The position numbers and the translations under genes were made by a program. Positions 1 to 8,803 of a stretch of DNA of 64,000 nucleotides are shown piece by piece. Origin of the DNA: Phycisphaerae bacterium (lineage in GTDB: Bacteria > Planctomycetota > Phycisphaerae > JAJVII01); contig JAJVII010000018.1 of NCBI GenBank assembly GCA_022072085.1, forward strand, positions 1-64,000, written 5' to 3'. Numbering within the stretch: position 1 is the stretch's first letter; each line of letters starts with the position of its first letter. The notes below the pieces were generated by a model, which saw only the letters and a list, made by a program, of their open reading frames with translations, had not been told where the DNA came from and ran no database searches.

Positions 1-366
1 GTCAGCCTCAAGCGCGGCGGCGCGGTGGTCCAGGTGGCCCCGGTCGCGGCCCCGGCGGTCCACCTGCCAGCAGCCCCGGCGGCGGGCGCGGCGGCGGCCC
101 AGGCTGCGGCGGCGGCCCAGGACGACCTGGTCGCCATCACCAGCCCGATGGTCGGCACCTTCTACGCCGCCCCCAGCCCGGACGATCCCCCCTTCATCAA
201 GACCGGCGACAACGTCGACGAGGAAACCGTCGTCTGCATCGTCGAGGCCATGAAGGTGATGAACGAAATCAAGGCCGAGGTCCGCGGCACGATCGCCAAG
301 ATCCTGGTCAACAACGGCGAGGCGGTCGAATACGGCCAGCCGGTGTTCATGGTCAAGCCGGGCTGA
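1..366 (+). CDS. accB: Biotin carboxyl carrier protein of acetyl-CoA carboxylase (5' truncated by window edge)
   Basis: Carries biotin between the biotin carboxylase and carboxyltransferase parts of acetyl-CoA carboxylase, the first step of fatty-acid synthesis in the cytoplasm. The reading frame is open to the window edge, so only the last 121 codons are seen. They hold an Ala/Pro-rich flexible linker (visible residues about 12-40) and then a lipoyl/biotinyl domain. The biotinylation motif EAMKVMNEI is intact, with the acceptor lysine encoded at 253-255. It ends in TGA; accC follows after 95 bases containing five 7-base repeats. An internal ATG/GTG near base 25 is not the start, because the linker continues upstream of it. 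The pairing with accC on the same strand is the usual accBC arrangement. Confidence 0.95.
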   Translation, partial: VSLKRGGAVVQVAPVAAPAVHLPAAPAAGAAAAQAAAAAQDDLVAITSPMVGTFYAAPSPDDPPFIKTGDNVDEETVVCIVEAMKVMNEIKAEVRGTIAKILVNNGEAVEYGQPVFMVKPG

Positions 367-410
367 CGCCCAGAGGCTGGAGACGCAAGGCGCATCCAGC
401 ATCGTCTTCC

Positions 411-445
411 TGACCCCTGACCCCTGGCCCCTGACCCCTGCCCCC
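411..445 (+). repeat. Five 7-base tandem repeats between accB and accC
   Basis: The units are TGACCCC, TGACCCC, TGGCCCC, TGACCCC and TGCCCCC, in direct succession. The tract lies about 16 bases before the accC ATG, so it must be in the accBC mRNA leader. Similar C-rich or G-rich word repeats appear near 47270-47310. No function can be read from it. Confidence 0.8.
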
Positions 446-461
446 TAGCCGCGAGGTCCCC

Positions 462-1799
462 ATGTTCAGCCGCATCCTGGTCGCCAACCGGGGCGAGATC
501 GCCCTTCGGATCATCCGGGCCTGCAAGGAGCTGGGCGTCCAGGTGGTCGCGGTCTACAGCGAAGCCGACCGCGGCGCCCACTACCTCGACCTGGCCGACG
601 ACGCCATCTGCATCGGACCGGCTGCCCCGTCCGAGAGCTACCTGAACATCGCCCAGATCATCTCCGCGGCCGAGGTCGCCAACGTCGAGGCCATCCACCC
701 GGGCTACGGCTTCCTGGCTGAGAACTCCCACTTTGCCGAGGTCTGCCGGAGTTGCAAGATCGAGTTCATCGGCCCGCCGGTGGACGCGATGAACGCCCTG
801 GGCGACAAGGCGGCTGCCCGCCGCCTGGTCAAGGAGTGCAAGGTCCCCACGGTCCCCGGATCGAACGGGCTGATCGAGGAGGAAGCCGACGCGGTCAAGC
901 TCGCCGGCGAACTCGGCTACCCGGTCATCATCAAGGCGTCAGCCGGCGGCGGTGGGCGCGGCATGCGGGTCGTCCACAACGAGGCCACGCTGCGCAGCCA
1001 GTTGCGGGCGGCGGTCGCCGAGGCCGAAAACGCCTTCGGCGACGGCTCGGTCTATCTCGAAAAGTTCATCGAGCAGCCGCGGCACGTCGAGGTGCAGATC
1101 CTCGGCGACCAGCATGGCAACGCGGTCCACTTCTTCGAGCGCGACTGCTCGCTCCAGCGGCGGCACCAGAAGCTGATGGAGGAGACCCCCAGCCCGCACA
1201 TCTCCGACAAGACGCGCGGCGAGCTGTGCAAGGCGGCCGTCAAGCTCGTCAAGGCCGCCAAGTACGTCGGCGCCGGCACGGTCGAGTTCCTCGTCGACCG
1301 CAACGAGAACTTCTACTTCATCGAGGCCAACGCCCGCATCCAGGTCGAGCACCCGGTCAGCGAACTGATCACCGGGCACGACCTGATCAAGTGGCAGCTC
1401 CGCGTCGCCTGCGGCGAACCGATCGACGTCAAGCAGACCGACATCAAGCGCAACGGCGCCGCCATCGAGTGCCGCATCAACGCCGAGGACCCGGCCCGCA
1501 ACTTCGCCCCCTGCCCCGGCACGATCACGCGGTTCATCCCGCCGGGCGGGCGCGGCGTGCGGCTGGATACCCACGCCTACGCCGGATACACCATCGGCCC
1601 GCGATACGATTCGATGATCGCCAAGCTCATCGTCCACGGCCAGAACCGCGCCAACGCCCTGAGCATCATGCGTCGGGCCCTGGGCGAGTTCGTCATCGAG
1701 CCGATCAAGACGACCATCCCGTTCCACCTGGAAATCCTGAATCACCCCGACGTGGTCAAGGGCAACTTCGACACTGGTTTTCTCGAGAGGGTCTGGTAG
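462..1799 (+). CDS. accC: Biotin carboxylase subunit of acetyl-CoA carboxylase
   Basis: ATP-dependent carboxylation of biotin on AccB. The 445 residues match the usual length of AccC (449 in E. coli) and all three parts are present: N-terminal pre-ATP-grasp domain, ATP-grasp with the glycine-rich loop [11 protein letters not shown], and C-terminal biotin carboxylase domain. [22 protein letters not shown] and the catalytic segment around Glu288/Asn290/Arg292 are readable, and the numbering matches the E. coli enzyme. One oddity is that the nearly invariant EMNTR is EANAR here (Ala289 and Ala291). The next gene starts 5 bases after the stop, so accC and the phosphofructokinase are probably cotranscribed and perhaps translationally coupled. 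Confidence 0.97.
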   Translation: MFSRILVANRGEIALRIIRACKELGVQVVAVYSEADRGAHYLDLADDAICIGPAAPSESYLNIAQIISAAEVANVEAIHPGYGFLAENSHFAEVCRSCKIEFIGPPVDAMNALGDKAAARRLVKECKVPTVPGSNGLIEEEADAVKLAGELGYPVIIKASAGGGGRGMRVVHNEATLRSQLRAAVAEAENAFGDGSVYLEKFIEQPRHVEVQILGDQHGNAVHFFERDCSLQRRHQKLMEETPSPHISDKTRGELCKAAVKLVKAAKYVGAGTVEFLVDRNENFYFIEANARIQVEHPVSELITGHDLIKWQLRVACGEPIDVKQTDIKRNGAAIECRINAEDPARNFAPCPGTITRFIPPGGRGVRLDTHAYAGYTIGPRYDSMIAKLIVHGQNRANALSIMRRALGEFVIEPIKTTIPFHLEILNHPDVVKGNFDTGFLERVW

Positions 1800-1804
1800 T
1801 CCAC

Positions 1805-2995
1805 ATGGCAAAGAGCAAGGGCAACGCGGTCGTGGGTCAGTCCGGCGGGCCGACCTGTGTCATCAATCAATCCCTGGTCGGTGTGGTCGAGGAGTTCGTC
1901 GCCCGCAGGACCGGCGGCAGGATCCTGGGCATGCGGCACGGCGTCGCCGGACTGGTCAAGGGCAACCTGATCGACCTCACCCGCGTCAGCCGAAAGACGC
2001 TGGACCTCGTCGCCGCGACGCCCAGCTCGGCCCTGGGCTCCAGCCGCGACAAGCCCAACCGCGACTACTGCCAGCAGATTTTCGAGGTCTGCCGCAAGAA
2101 CGACATCCGCTGGTACTTCTACATCGGCGGCAACGACTCGGCCGACTCGGCCCGCATCGTCAGCGAGGTCGCCCGCGACGCCAGCTACGACCTGCGCGTC
2201 TTCCACATTCCCAAGACGATCGACAACGACCTGCGCGAGAACGACCACACGCCGGGCTTCGGGTCGGCCGCCCGCTGGGTCGCCTGCGCGTTCATGGGCG
2301 ACGACCTGGACAACCGCTCGCTGCCGGGCGTGAAGATCAACGTGGTCATGGGCCGCAATGCCGGCTTCCTGACAGCGGCGTCAATCCTGGCCCGCACGAG
2401 CAAGGACGCCGGCCCGCACCTGGTCTACGTCCCCGAAGCCGACTTCGACGAGGCCCGCTTCGTCGCCGACGTGCAGAAGTCCCTCGCCCGCATCGGCCGA
2501 TGCCAGGTCGCCGTCAGTGAAGGCATCCACCGCAAGGGCGAGCAGCCGCTGGCGGCCATGCTCGACGCCAACGCCCCGGTCGATTCGCACGGCAACAAGC
2601 TGCTCACCGGCGGGGCCCTGGGCGCCCACCTGGTGAACCTGGTCAAGGCGGCCGCCCCCAAGGCCCGCGTCCGCGCCGACACCTTCGGCTACCTCCAGCG
2701 CTGCTTCCCCGGCGTGGTCAGCGAGACCGACGCGAGGGAAGCCCGCCAGGTCGGCCGCCTGGCCGCCCGCGCCGCGTTGGCCGGCAAGCCCAGCGGCTCG
2801 GTCGCCATCCGCCGCGTCAGCGACAAGCCCTACCGCGTCGCCTACGAGCTGGTGGACCTGAGCAAGGTCGCCCGCGACACCCGGCACCTGCCGCCCAAGT
2901 TCATCAACCGCGCCGCCAACGACATCAACGACAGCTTCCTGGCCTACGTCGCCCCGCTCGCGGGCAAGCTGCCGACGGTCGGACTGCTGGGATAG
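1805..2995 (+). CDS. pfp: Pyrophosphate-type 6-phosphofructokinase
   Basis: Phosphorylates fructose 6-phosphate in glycolysis, very probably with PPi and reversibly. The ATG at 1805 begins MAKSKGNAVVGQSGG, the family's first nucleotide-loop motif; the much longer open frame upstream only shadows accC. The 396 residues fit the short PPi-PFK class. Two diagnostic positions point to PPi use: GGNDS (108-112) has Asp where ATP enzymes have Gly104, and PKTIDND (136-142) has Lys where ATP enzymes have Gly124. The catalytic TIDND and MGRNAGF motifs are intact. Asn110 replaces the more usual Asp of GGDDS. It lies 5 bases downstream of accC. ATP use is less likely on these residues. Confidence 0.93.
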   Translation: MAKSKGNAVVGQSGGPTCVINQSLVGVVEEFVARRTGGRILGMRHGVAGLVKGNLIDLTRVSRKTLDLVAATPSSALGSSRDKPNRDYCQQIFEVCRKNDIRWYFYIGGNDSADSARIVSEVARDASYDLRVFHIPKTIDNDLRENDHTPGFGSAARWVACAFMGDDLDNRSLPGVKINVVMGRNAGFLTAASILARTSKDAGPHLVYVPEADFDEARFVADVQKSLARIGRCQVAVSEGIHRKGEQPLAAMLDANAPVDSHGNKLLTGGALGAHLVNLVKAAAPKARVRADTFGYLQRCFPGVVSETDAREARQVGRLAARAALAGKPSGSVAIRRVSDKPYRVAYELVDLSKVARDTRHLPPKFINRAANDINDSFLAYVAPLAGKLPTVGLLG

Positions 2996-3030
2996 GAAGA
3001 GAAGAGACGCGGAGACACCGAGGACGCACG

Positions 3031-3987
3031 ATGAAGATCGTCTGTCTCGACGGCTACGCGCTCAACCCCGGCGACCTGTCGTGGGCGGCGTTCGAAAAGC
3101 TCGGCGACTTCGCCGTGCACGACCGCACCCCCGCTGACGCCATCATCGGTCGCGCCCGCGGCGCCGACGCCCTGCTCACCAACAAGACGCCCCTGTCGGC
3201 TGACACGCTCGGCCACCTGGACGGCCTGCGCTACGTCGGCGTACTGGCGACGGGCTACAACGTCGTGGACGTCGCCGCCGCCCGGGCCCGCGGCGTCGCG
3301 GTCACCAACGTGCCCACCTACGGCACCGACGCCGTCGCCCAGTTCACCTTCGCCCTGCTGCTGGAACTCTGCCACCGCGTCGGCTTTCACGCCAACACGG
3401 CCCAGGCCGGCCGATGGAGCGAGTGCCCCGACTTCTGCTACTTCCTCACGCCGCAGGTCGAACTGGCCGGGGCGACGATGGGCGTCGTCGGGACCGGGCG
3501 GATCGGCCGACGCGTCATCCATATCGCCCTGGCACTGGGCATGAAGGTGCTGGCCGCCGATCCGCATCGTGAGCCGGCGCTGCCGGCCGGCGCGGGCTGG
3601 GCGGACCTGGACGAACTGTTCGCCGCCGCCGACGTGGTCAGCCTGCACACGCCGCTGACCCCGCAGAGCGAGCGGCTGGTCGACGCCCGCCGCCTGGCGA
3701 CGATGAAGCCGACGGCGATGCTCATCAACACTGCCCGCGGGCCGCTGGTCGACGAGCGGGCCCTCGCTGACGCGCTGGCGGCTGGCCGATTGGCCGGCGC
3801 CGCGGTCGACGTGCTGACCGTCGAGCCGCCGCCAGCCGACAACCCGCTGCTGAAGGCCCCCAACTGTCTGGTCACGCCGCACATGGCCTGGAGCGCCCAG
3901 GCCGCCCGCCGCCGCCTGATGGCCACCGCCGCCGACAACCTGGCCGCCTTCCTGGCCGGCCGACCCGTCAACGTCGTCAATCCCTGA
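3031..3987 (+). CDS. D-2-hydroxyacid dehydrogenase, glycerate dehydrogenase-like
   Basis: NAD(P)-dependent interconversion of a 2-hydroxy acid and a 2-keto acid, most likely hydroxypyruvate/glycerate. 318 residues. The Rossmann loop GTGRIGRR is at 154-161, and the catalytic residues are Arg236 (in NTARGPLV), Glu265 (in VEPPPADNP) and His284 (in TPHMAW). EPP...DNPLL and TPHMAW resemble the glycerate dehydrogenase (HprA) branch rather than SerA, and there is no C-terminal ACT domain. It is on the same strand as PPi-PFK with a 35-base gap, so it may belong to the same transcript. The exact substrate cannot be read from sequence. Confidence 0.9.
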   Translation: MKIVCLDGYALNPGDLSWAAFEKLGDFAVHDRTPADAIIGRARGADALLTNKTPLSADTLGHLDGLRYVGVLATGYNVVDVAAARARGVAVTNVPTYGTDAVAQFTFALLLELCHRVGFHANTAQAGRWSECPDFCYFLTPQVELAGATMGVVGTGRIGRRVIHIALALGMKVLAADPHREPALPAGAGWADLDELFAAADVVSLHTPLTPQSERLVDARRLATMKPTAMLINTARGPLVDERALADALAAGRLAGAAVDVLTVEPPPADNPLLKAPNCLVTPHMAWSAQAARRRLMATAADNLAAFLAGRPVNVVNP

Positions 3988-4081
3988 CGGGGCGGACGGG
4001 TTTCACCGACGCTTCCCGCCGCCGCCGGCGTTTAGGATAGTGGATGGACTGACGGGCCCGAATCCCCTCGGAGTGAACTTC

Positions 4082-5962
4082 ATGCGCTGGATCGCCCTGC
4101 TCCTGGTCGCCTGTCTGCCGGCTGTCGCGGCCGCCCAGGTCCGCGTGGTCAACCCCCGCATCACCACCGACAGTTCGATCGACTGCTCCTCGGTGCAGTC
4201 GGTGCTCGCGCAGATCATCAAGCCCGGCATGACCGACGAACAGAAGGCCCGGGCCTGCTGGGAGTTCATGCTCGACCACTTCTACCACTGGTGGCCGCCC
4301 GACGAAGCCGACGCCGGCGGCAACGTCCGCGACTTCGCCAAGGCCATCAACAGCTACGGCTTCGGGCCCTGCTTCGTCTGCGCCCCCGTCGAGACCGACC
4401 TGTGGGCCGCCGCCGGATACAAGACCCGCTGCTGGACCATCACCGGCCACACGATCCCCGAAATCTTCTACGGCGACGCCTGGCACATGCTCGACGCCGA
4501 CGGCCGAGGCTGGCACCGCAAGGCCGACGGCCAGATCGCATCCGTCGAGGAACTGAGCAAAGACCTCAAGCTCTTCACCGAGCCGGCGGAGCGGTCCGCC
4601 CCCTACTACCCCGAGGGCCTGCCCTACGAGGTTCACAAGCAGTACGAGTTCTGGGGCCCGGCCAGCAAGATCAGCGACCTCTACCTCTCGCGCAAGGACA
4701 ACTACGCCTTCAACGAGCGGGCGGTCTACGGCCATCCGATGTTCGTGGACCTCCGCCCGGGCGAGACGCTGACGCTGAACGACGCCAACGCCGGCAAGTT
4801 CGTGAAGTGGGCGAAGTATCCCAAGGAGAAGCCCGCCGGCCCGCAGGAGGAGGTCCGCCGAAAGACCACCTACGGAAACGGCACGCTCGTCTGGCGGCCG
4901 GACCTCAAAACGATTTCGCGGGACGACCTGCTGTGGGCCGGCAGCGAGAACGTGAAGTTGGCCGACGGCAGACTCGTGGCCGTCGACGCCAGCAAGCCGG
5001 CCGTCGCGGTCTTCCGCGTCTTCTGCCCCTGGGTGCTGGTGGAGGCGAAGGCACTGGTCACCGACCTCGCCGGCAGCCCCCTGAAGTTGGAGGTCAGCAC
5101 TGACGGCGGCCGAACATGGGGCGACGCCGAAGCCAAGGACGTCGCCAGCGGAATCATCGCCTACGACGTGAACCTGTCGCCGAGGATCGAAGGCCGTTAC
5201 GAGTATCTCCTTCGGGCCACGCTCGGCGACGGAACCATTGACTCGCTGTCCTTCGCCAACACCTTCCAGATCGCCCCGCTGTCGCTGCCGCGGCTGAAGC
5301 CGGGCAAGAACAAGGTGACCGTCTATCGCGGGCCGGACCGCGGCGTCGTCCAACTCGTCAAGGCCGGCAAGGACATTGCCAGCCCGGCCATCTACGTCGA
5401 AGCCGACGGGCTGGACACGCCCAAGTCGCTCACGCCGGCCAAGCCCGACGCCCCCGGCCACGTCGTCTACAAGCTCACGGCCCCCGCAGCCATCAAGGGC
5501 CTCTGCGTCGGCGGGCAGTTCACGCTGGACTACGGCCAGCGGCCGAAGCTGGACGCCGAATACAGCCTCGACGGGGGCAGGACGTGGGCGGCCGCCTTCT
5601 CCATCCAGGGCAATCGCAACAGCCAGAACGCCCAGTTCGAACGCAACGCGATCATCGACCTGCCGGGCAACGCGACGGCCGAGGCGCTGGTCCGTTTCAC
5701 GTTGGCCGGCGACAACAGCTTCGATCGCGGCAAGCAGTACTGCGGCGTCAACGCGATCCGCCTCTACGCCTACTACGATCTGCCGCAGCCGCCCGGCGCG
5801 AAGCTGGGCGTCGATCTTGCATGGACCGAGACGACGGGCGAGAAGACCGAGGACAAGTCGGCCCACTGGGACGTGACAAGATTCCCCACTGACTTCGAGA
5901 TCACCTGCGGCGGGCAGGCGGCGAAGTTCAAGTCGGTCCTGTTCAGGAGCCTGAAGGACTGA
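4082..5962 (+). CDS. Secreted transglutaminase-like protein
   Basis: 626 residues with a clear signal peptide (MRWIALLLVA, small residues, then AAAQ at about 19). The start at 4082 was chosen because it opens that signal peptide; the in-frame codon at 4040 does not. Residues about 45-145 resemble a transglutaminase/protease fold: Cys97 and Cys100 in GPCFVC, then His123, Glu127, Trp134 and Asp138 with typical spacing. The rest (about 150-620) is beta-rich, with repeated phrases such as LEVSTDGGRTW and YSLDGGRTW that look like Ig- or sialidase-type sandwich modules. A peptidase or cross-linking role outside the cytoplasm is possible, but the substrate is unknown. It is the last gene before a 223-base gap. 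Confidence 0.7.
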   Translation: MRWIALLLVACLPAVAAAQVRVVNPRITTDSSIDCSSVQSVLAQIIKPGMTDEQKARACWEFMLDHFYHWWPPDEADAGGNVRDFAKAINSYGFGPCFVCAPVETDLWAAAGYKTRCWTITGHTIPEIFYGDAWHMLDADGRGWHRKADGQIASVEELSKDLKLFTEPAERSAPYYPEGLPYEVHKQYEFWGPASKISDLYLSRKDNYAFNERAVYGHPMFVDLRPGETLTLNDANAGKFVKWAKYPKEKPAGPQEEVRRKTTYGNGTLVWRPDLKTISRDDLLWAGSENVKLADGRLVAVDASKPAVAVFRVFCPWVLVEAKALVTDLAGSPLKLEVSTDGGRTWGDAEAKDVASGIIAYDVNLSPRIEGRYEYLLRATLGDGTIDSLSFANTFQIAPLSLPRLKPGKNKVTVYRGPDRGVVQLVKAGKDIASPAIYVEADGLDTPKSLTPAKPDAPGHVVYKLTAPAAIKGLCVGGQFTLDYGQRPKLDAEYSLDGGRTWAAAFSIQGNRNSQNAQFERNAIIDLPGNATAEALVRFTLAGDNSFDRGKQYCGVNAIRLYAYYDLPQPPGAKLGVDLAWTETTGEKTEDKSAHWDVTRFPTDFEITCGGQAAKFKSVLFRSLKD

Positions 5963-6185
5963 AGTTCAGACGAACTGCCGGCCGATAGGATAAAGGGCCG
6001 ATAGCCGCCTGGGGGACCGCGAAAAACGACCACGATTGGCTGAGCCGGACTGGACTCTTGGCGGATTTGTGAAATAATTCAGTAGCGTCGGGGTTGTCGG
6101 ATCGGACAGCGCCGAGCACCGATCCGTAGGTATATCGCGCCACGCGGTAGTAGTTCTTTCTCGGGGGTCGGGCAGGGGCTTGGTT
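5963..6185. other. 223-base intergenic region before the transaldolase gene
   Basis: No supported gene. A small AT-richer patch (TGTGAAATAATT near 6067-6078) is the only promoter-like stretch, but no convincing -35/-10 pair could be set. AGGGG at 6174-6178 is the Shine-Dalgarno sequence for the ATG at 6186. Confidence 0.5.
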
Positions 6186-7472
6186 ATGCACCTGGACCTG
6201 GCGGACCATCTGGCAGGCTTTTTGGCCGAGCTGGTCGCGGAAGTCTTTTCGCCCAGGTTTGAACAGCTCGCCGGCCACTTTCCGTCGCATCCGCGCTGGC
6301 GGCAGATGCGCGACGCCGGCACCGAACTATGGCTGGACACCGGCGACGTCCTGGAGATCGGACGCCGCTGGACCCGCGAATTCTCCGCCGTCACCACCAA
6401 CAACAGCCTGCTCAACCGCGAGGTCCAGAAGGGCCAGTACGATCGGCTGATCCCGCGCGCCGCCGCCCTTATCCGCGGACGGGCCGGCCGCCACGTCGGC
6501 GACCGCGAGCGCGAACTGCTGGTCACTTACGCGCTGAACGCCCGGCACGGGCTCAAGCTCGTCGAGGCCTTCGACGCCCGGGTGTCGGTCGAGGAGCACA
6601 CCGACCTGGCCGCCGACACGCCCGGCGCGGTCGAGTACGGCCGCAACATCTACGCCATCTGCCCGCAGCGATTCATCGTCAAGATCCCGCTGACGCCGCA
6701 GGGCCTGGTGGCGGCCCGGCGATGCCACGACGCCGGCGTGCCGGTCAACTTCACGCTCGGTTTCTCGGCGCGGCAGAACTATCTGATCGCACGGTTCGCC
6801 AAGCCGGACTTCTGCAACGTCTTCCTCGGGCGACTTAACTCCTTCGTCGCCGACAACAAGCTGGGCGACGGCGAGCAGGTTGGCGAGAAGGCGACGCTGG
6901 CCAGCCAGCGGGCCGTGCGCGGCCTGCGCGACTCGCATCGGCTGACGACGCGGCAGATCGCCGCTTCGATCCGCACGGGCCGGCAGGTGGCCGACCTCGC
7001 CGGCGTGGACGTCCACACCATACCCGTCGGGGCCTATGACCAGTTCCTCAAGCTCGACGTCGAGGTGGCCGACCGCACCGGCGACGACCCGCAGGTGAAG
7101 CTCGCCGACGGCGTGAAACCGTCGGACTGCGCCCTGGACACGCTATGGGAAGTTCCCGACAAACTGGTGACCGCCTGCGACGCGCTGGACCAGCGCGACC
7201 CGGCCGACCTGACCGGCGCTGACCTCGTGAAGGTGCTGGCCGATCACGGCGTCGGAAACCTGCTGATCGACTGGACCGACGAGCAGATCGAATTGTCGCG
7301 GCGGGAGGGGAAGATTCCGAAGATGAAGAACTGGGCGCCGCTGCTGGCCGATGGCACGGTCGGCCTGGACGCACTGATGAACCTGGCCGGGCTGAACGCC
7401 TTCACCGCCGACCAGGACGCGATGGACGAGAAGGTCCGCAGCGTGCTGGCGGGAATGAAGAGCGCGGGGTGA
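6186..7472 (+). CDS. tal: Transaldolase (long form)
   Basis: Transfers a dihydroxyacetone unit between sugar phosphates in the pentose phosphate pathway. Visible motifs are ELWLDTG with Asp51, VTTNNSLLN (69-77), DARVSVEEH (130-138), FIVKIPLT with the Schiff-base Lys166, and VPVNFTLGFSARQ. The ATG at 6186 has AGGGG seven bases upstream, which favours it over the TTG at 6180. At 428 residues it is longer than classical transaldolases (about 215-320), with extra sequence before the first strand and a C-terminal helical extension of about 100 residues (KPSDCALDTLWEVPDK onward). The family call is firm. Whether the substrate is the usual sedoheptulose 7-phosphate pair or a fructose 6-phosphate aldolase reaction is open. 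Confidence 0.88.
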   Translation: MHLDLADHLAGFLAELVAEVFSPRFEQLAGHFPSHPRWRQMRDAGTELWLDTGDVLEIGRRWTREFSAVTTNNSLLNREVQKGQYDRLIPRAAALIRGRAGRHVGDRERELLVTYALNARHGLKLVEAFDARVSVEEHTDLAADTPGAVEYGRNIYAICPQRFIVKIPLTPQGLVAARRCHDAGVPVNFTLGFSARQNYLIARFAKPDFCNVFLGRLNSFVADNKLGDGEQVGEKATLASQRAVRGLRDSHRLTTRQIAASIRTGRQVADLAGVDVHTIPVGAYDQFLKLDVEVADRTGDDPQVKLADGVKPSDCALDTLWEVPDKLVTACDALDQRDPADLTGADLVKVLADHGVGNLLIDWTDEQIELSRREGKIPKMKNWAPLLADGTVGLDALMNLAGLNAFTADQDAMDEKVRSVLAGMKSAG

Positions 7473-7499
7473 CGGCCGCCCGCCCTCGCGCCGCCGCGA

Positions 7500-8519
7500 T
7501 TACTTCTTCGCATCCAGTTCGCTCAGTTGCACGACGCGGTTCTCGCGCGCGCTGATCTTCGCCGCGATGGCCGCCGCCAGGCTCACCCGCGCGTCGCGCA
7601 GCGAGGCCCGCGACGGCTTGCCTTCGGTGAGCACTTCCATCAGGTGGGCGACGTTGCCGCCGCCGGGCGGGGGGTCGGGAATCGGGACCTCCTGACCGTG
7701 CTCGAGCTTCTGCCCCTCTTCCTTCACGTACATCCGCGGCGTCTTCTGGCCGCTGTCGTACCACATGCTGCGGCGCAGGCCCTGGATGCCCACGCTCTCG
7801 CGGGCCATGCCCGTCGCCGCATCGGAAACCTGGAAGGTCGTCCCGTCGGCCAGCCGCCCGACCGACCACATGATCTCCTCCTCGTCGCTGCCGGGCTTGG
7901 TCGTGTCGGTGACGCAGTAGATTTCCTTGAACGGTTGGCCGGTCAGCCAGTAGACCAGGTCCAGCGCATGGCACATGTGATGGATCAGCCAGGTGCCGAA
8001 CTCCTCGGGGTGCATGAACACCTTGTATCGCATCCCGTTGGCCCAGAAGTCGCGCCCGCGCCACATCTGCACGGTGATCGTCTTGATCGGCCCGAAATAT
8101 CCCTCGTCGATCCACTGCTTGATGCCGTAGAACAGAGGCGCGTGCCGCAGGGAGTAGTTGACGATATTCACCAGCCCGCGGCTCTCGACGGCCTCGATCA
8201 TCTCGTCGGCCTCTTGGAGCGTCATTGCGATGGGCTTCTCGATGAGCATCGGCAGGCCCGCCCGGGCGCCGGCCATCACCTGCTCGTAGTGGGCGAAGCT
8301 GGTGCTCATGACGGCCAGGAAGTCGAGGTCCCAGTTCACCAGTTCGTTCACGTCGTGGGTGAGTTGGCTGATGCCGAACTGGTCGCGGGCGGTGTCCAGC
8401 CGCCCCTGGCTGCGGTTGCAGACCGCGACGATGTCGGCCTTGTCGGCGTAGAACCGCCTGATGCGTTTGGTCAGGTCCTGCCCCGCCCACCCGAACCCGC
8501 ACACGCCGCCCTTGAGCAT
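7500..8519 (-). CDS. Gfo/Idh/MocA family oxidoreductase
   Basis: NAD(P)-dependent sugar or cyclitol dehydrogenase-like protein of 339 residues. The N-terminal Rossmann fold starts MLKGGVCGFGWAG, which fixes the start at 8519 rather than the longer frame to 8567. The family EKP motif is present (LIEKPIAMT) and a C-terminal beta-sheet substrate domain follows (MWRGRDFWANG, then HHMCHALDLVYWLTG). Proteins of this family in Planctomycetota are abundant and mostly unassigned, so the substrate is unknown. It has no signal peptide and is transcribed away from the cobalamin-fold gene at 9095 across a 575-base gap. Confidence 0.9.
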   Translation of the reverse strand: MLKGGVCGFGWAGQDLTKRIRRFYADKADIVAVCNRSQGRLDTARDQFGISQLTHDVNELVNWDLDFLAVMSTSFAHYEQVMAGARAGLPMLIEKPIAMTLQEADEMIEAVESRGLVNIVNYSLRHAPLFYGIKQWIDEGYFGPIKTITVQMWRGRDFWANGMRYKVFMHPEEFGTWLIHHMCHALDLVYWLTGQPFKEIYCVTDTTKPGSDEEEIMWSVGRLADGTTFQVSDAATGMARESVGIQGLRRSMWYDSGQKTPRMYVKEEGQKLEHGQEVPIPDPPPGGGNVAHLMEVLTEGKPSRASLRDARVSLAAAIAAKISARENRVVQLSELDAKK

Positions 8520-8650
8520 GATGATCTCCTCGCCAGTGTCAGTGTCGAACTCCCGGGAGGGCCGCATTGTAGTCCCCTCCGCCGGTTAACGCGAGAGGGC
8601 TTCCAGGCGTCCCACCTAACCGAAATCCCGCCGGACGCCGGCCGACTGCG

Positions 8651-8714
8651 CAGGCCGCACGCGACCGGTCGGGGGCGACCCCGGGGTCGGGTCGGACCGG
8701 CCGCGTGCGGCCTG
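8651..8714. repeat. Large inverted repeat with an inner palindrome
   Basis: Arms 8651-8670 and 8695-8714 pair over 20 positions with one mismatch. Between them CGACCCC/GGGGTCG (8676-8689) is a perfect palindrome. As RNA or extruded DNA this gives a long stem capped by a second stem. There is no T tract directly behind it, so it is not a standard terminator. Confidence 0.85.
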
Positions 8715-8732
8715 TGGCATTGGCCGGGCATT

Positions 8733-8803
8733 GGCCGAGCTTCGGCCGAGGCGCCTTCCCCCGCCGGGAAGATTCCCGGCCGCCGGGGTGGACTTCCACC
8801 GGC
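8733..8803. repeat. Three further consecutive hairpins
   Basis: Three inverted repeats follow the large one: GGCCGA/TCGGCC (8733-8747), GCCGGGAA/TTCCCGGC with GA between the arms (8763-8780), and GCCGGGGTGGA/TCCACCGGC with a two-base bulge (8782-8803). A run of seven T starts about 14 bases after the last stem (8817-8823), too far for a classical terminator. The row lies upstream of both divergent genes. Confidence 0.75.

Noticed and set aside
752-1804. Longer start for the phosphofructokinase
   Set aside because: The frame is open upstream, but overlaps accC and gives Arg/Pro-rich non-protein-like sequence; MAKSKGNAVVGQSGG is the natural start.
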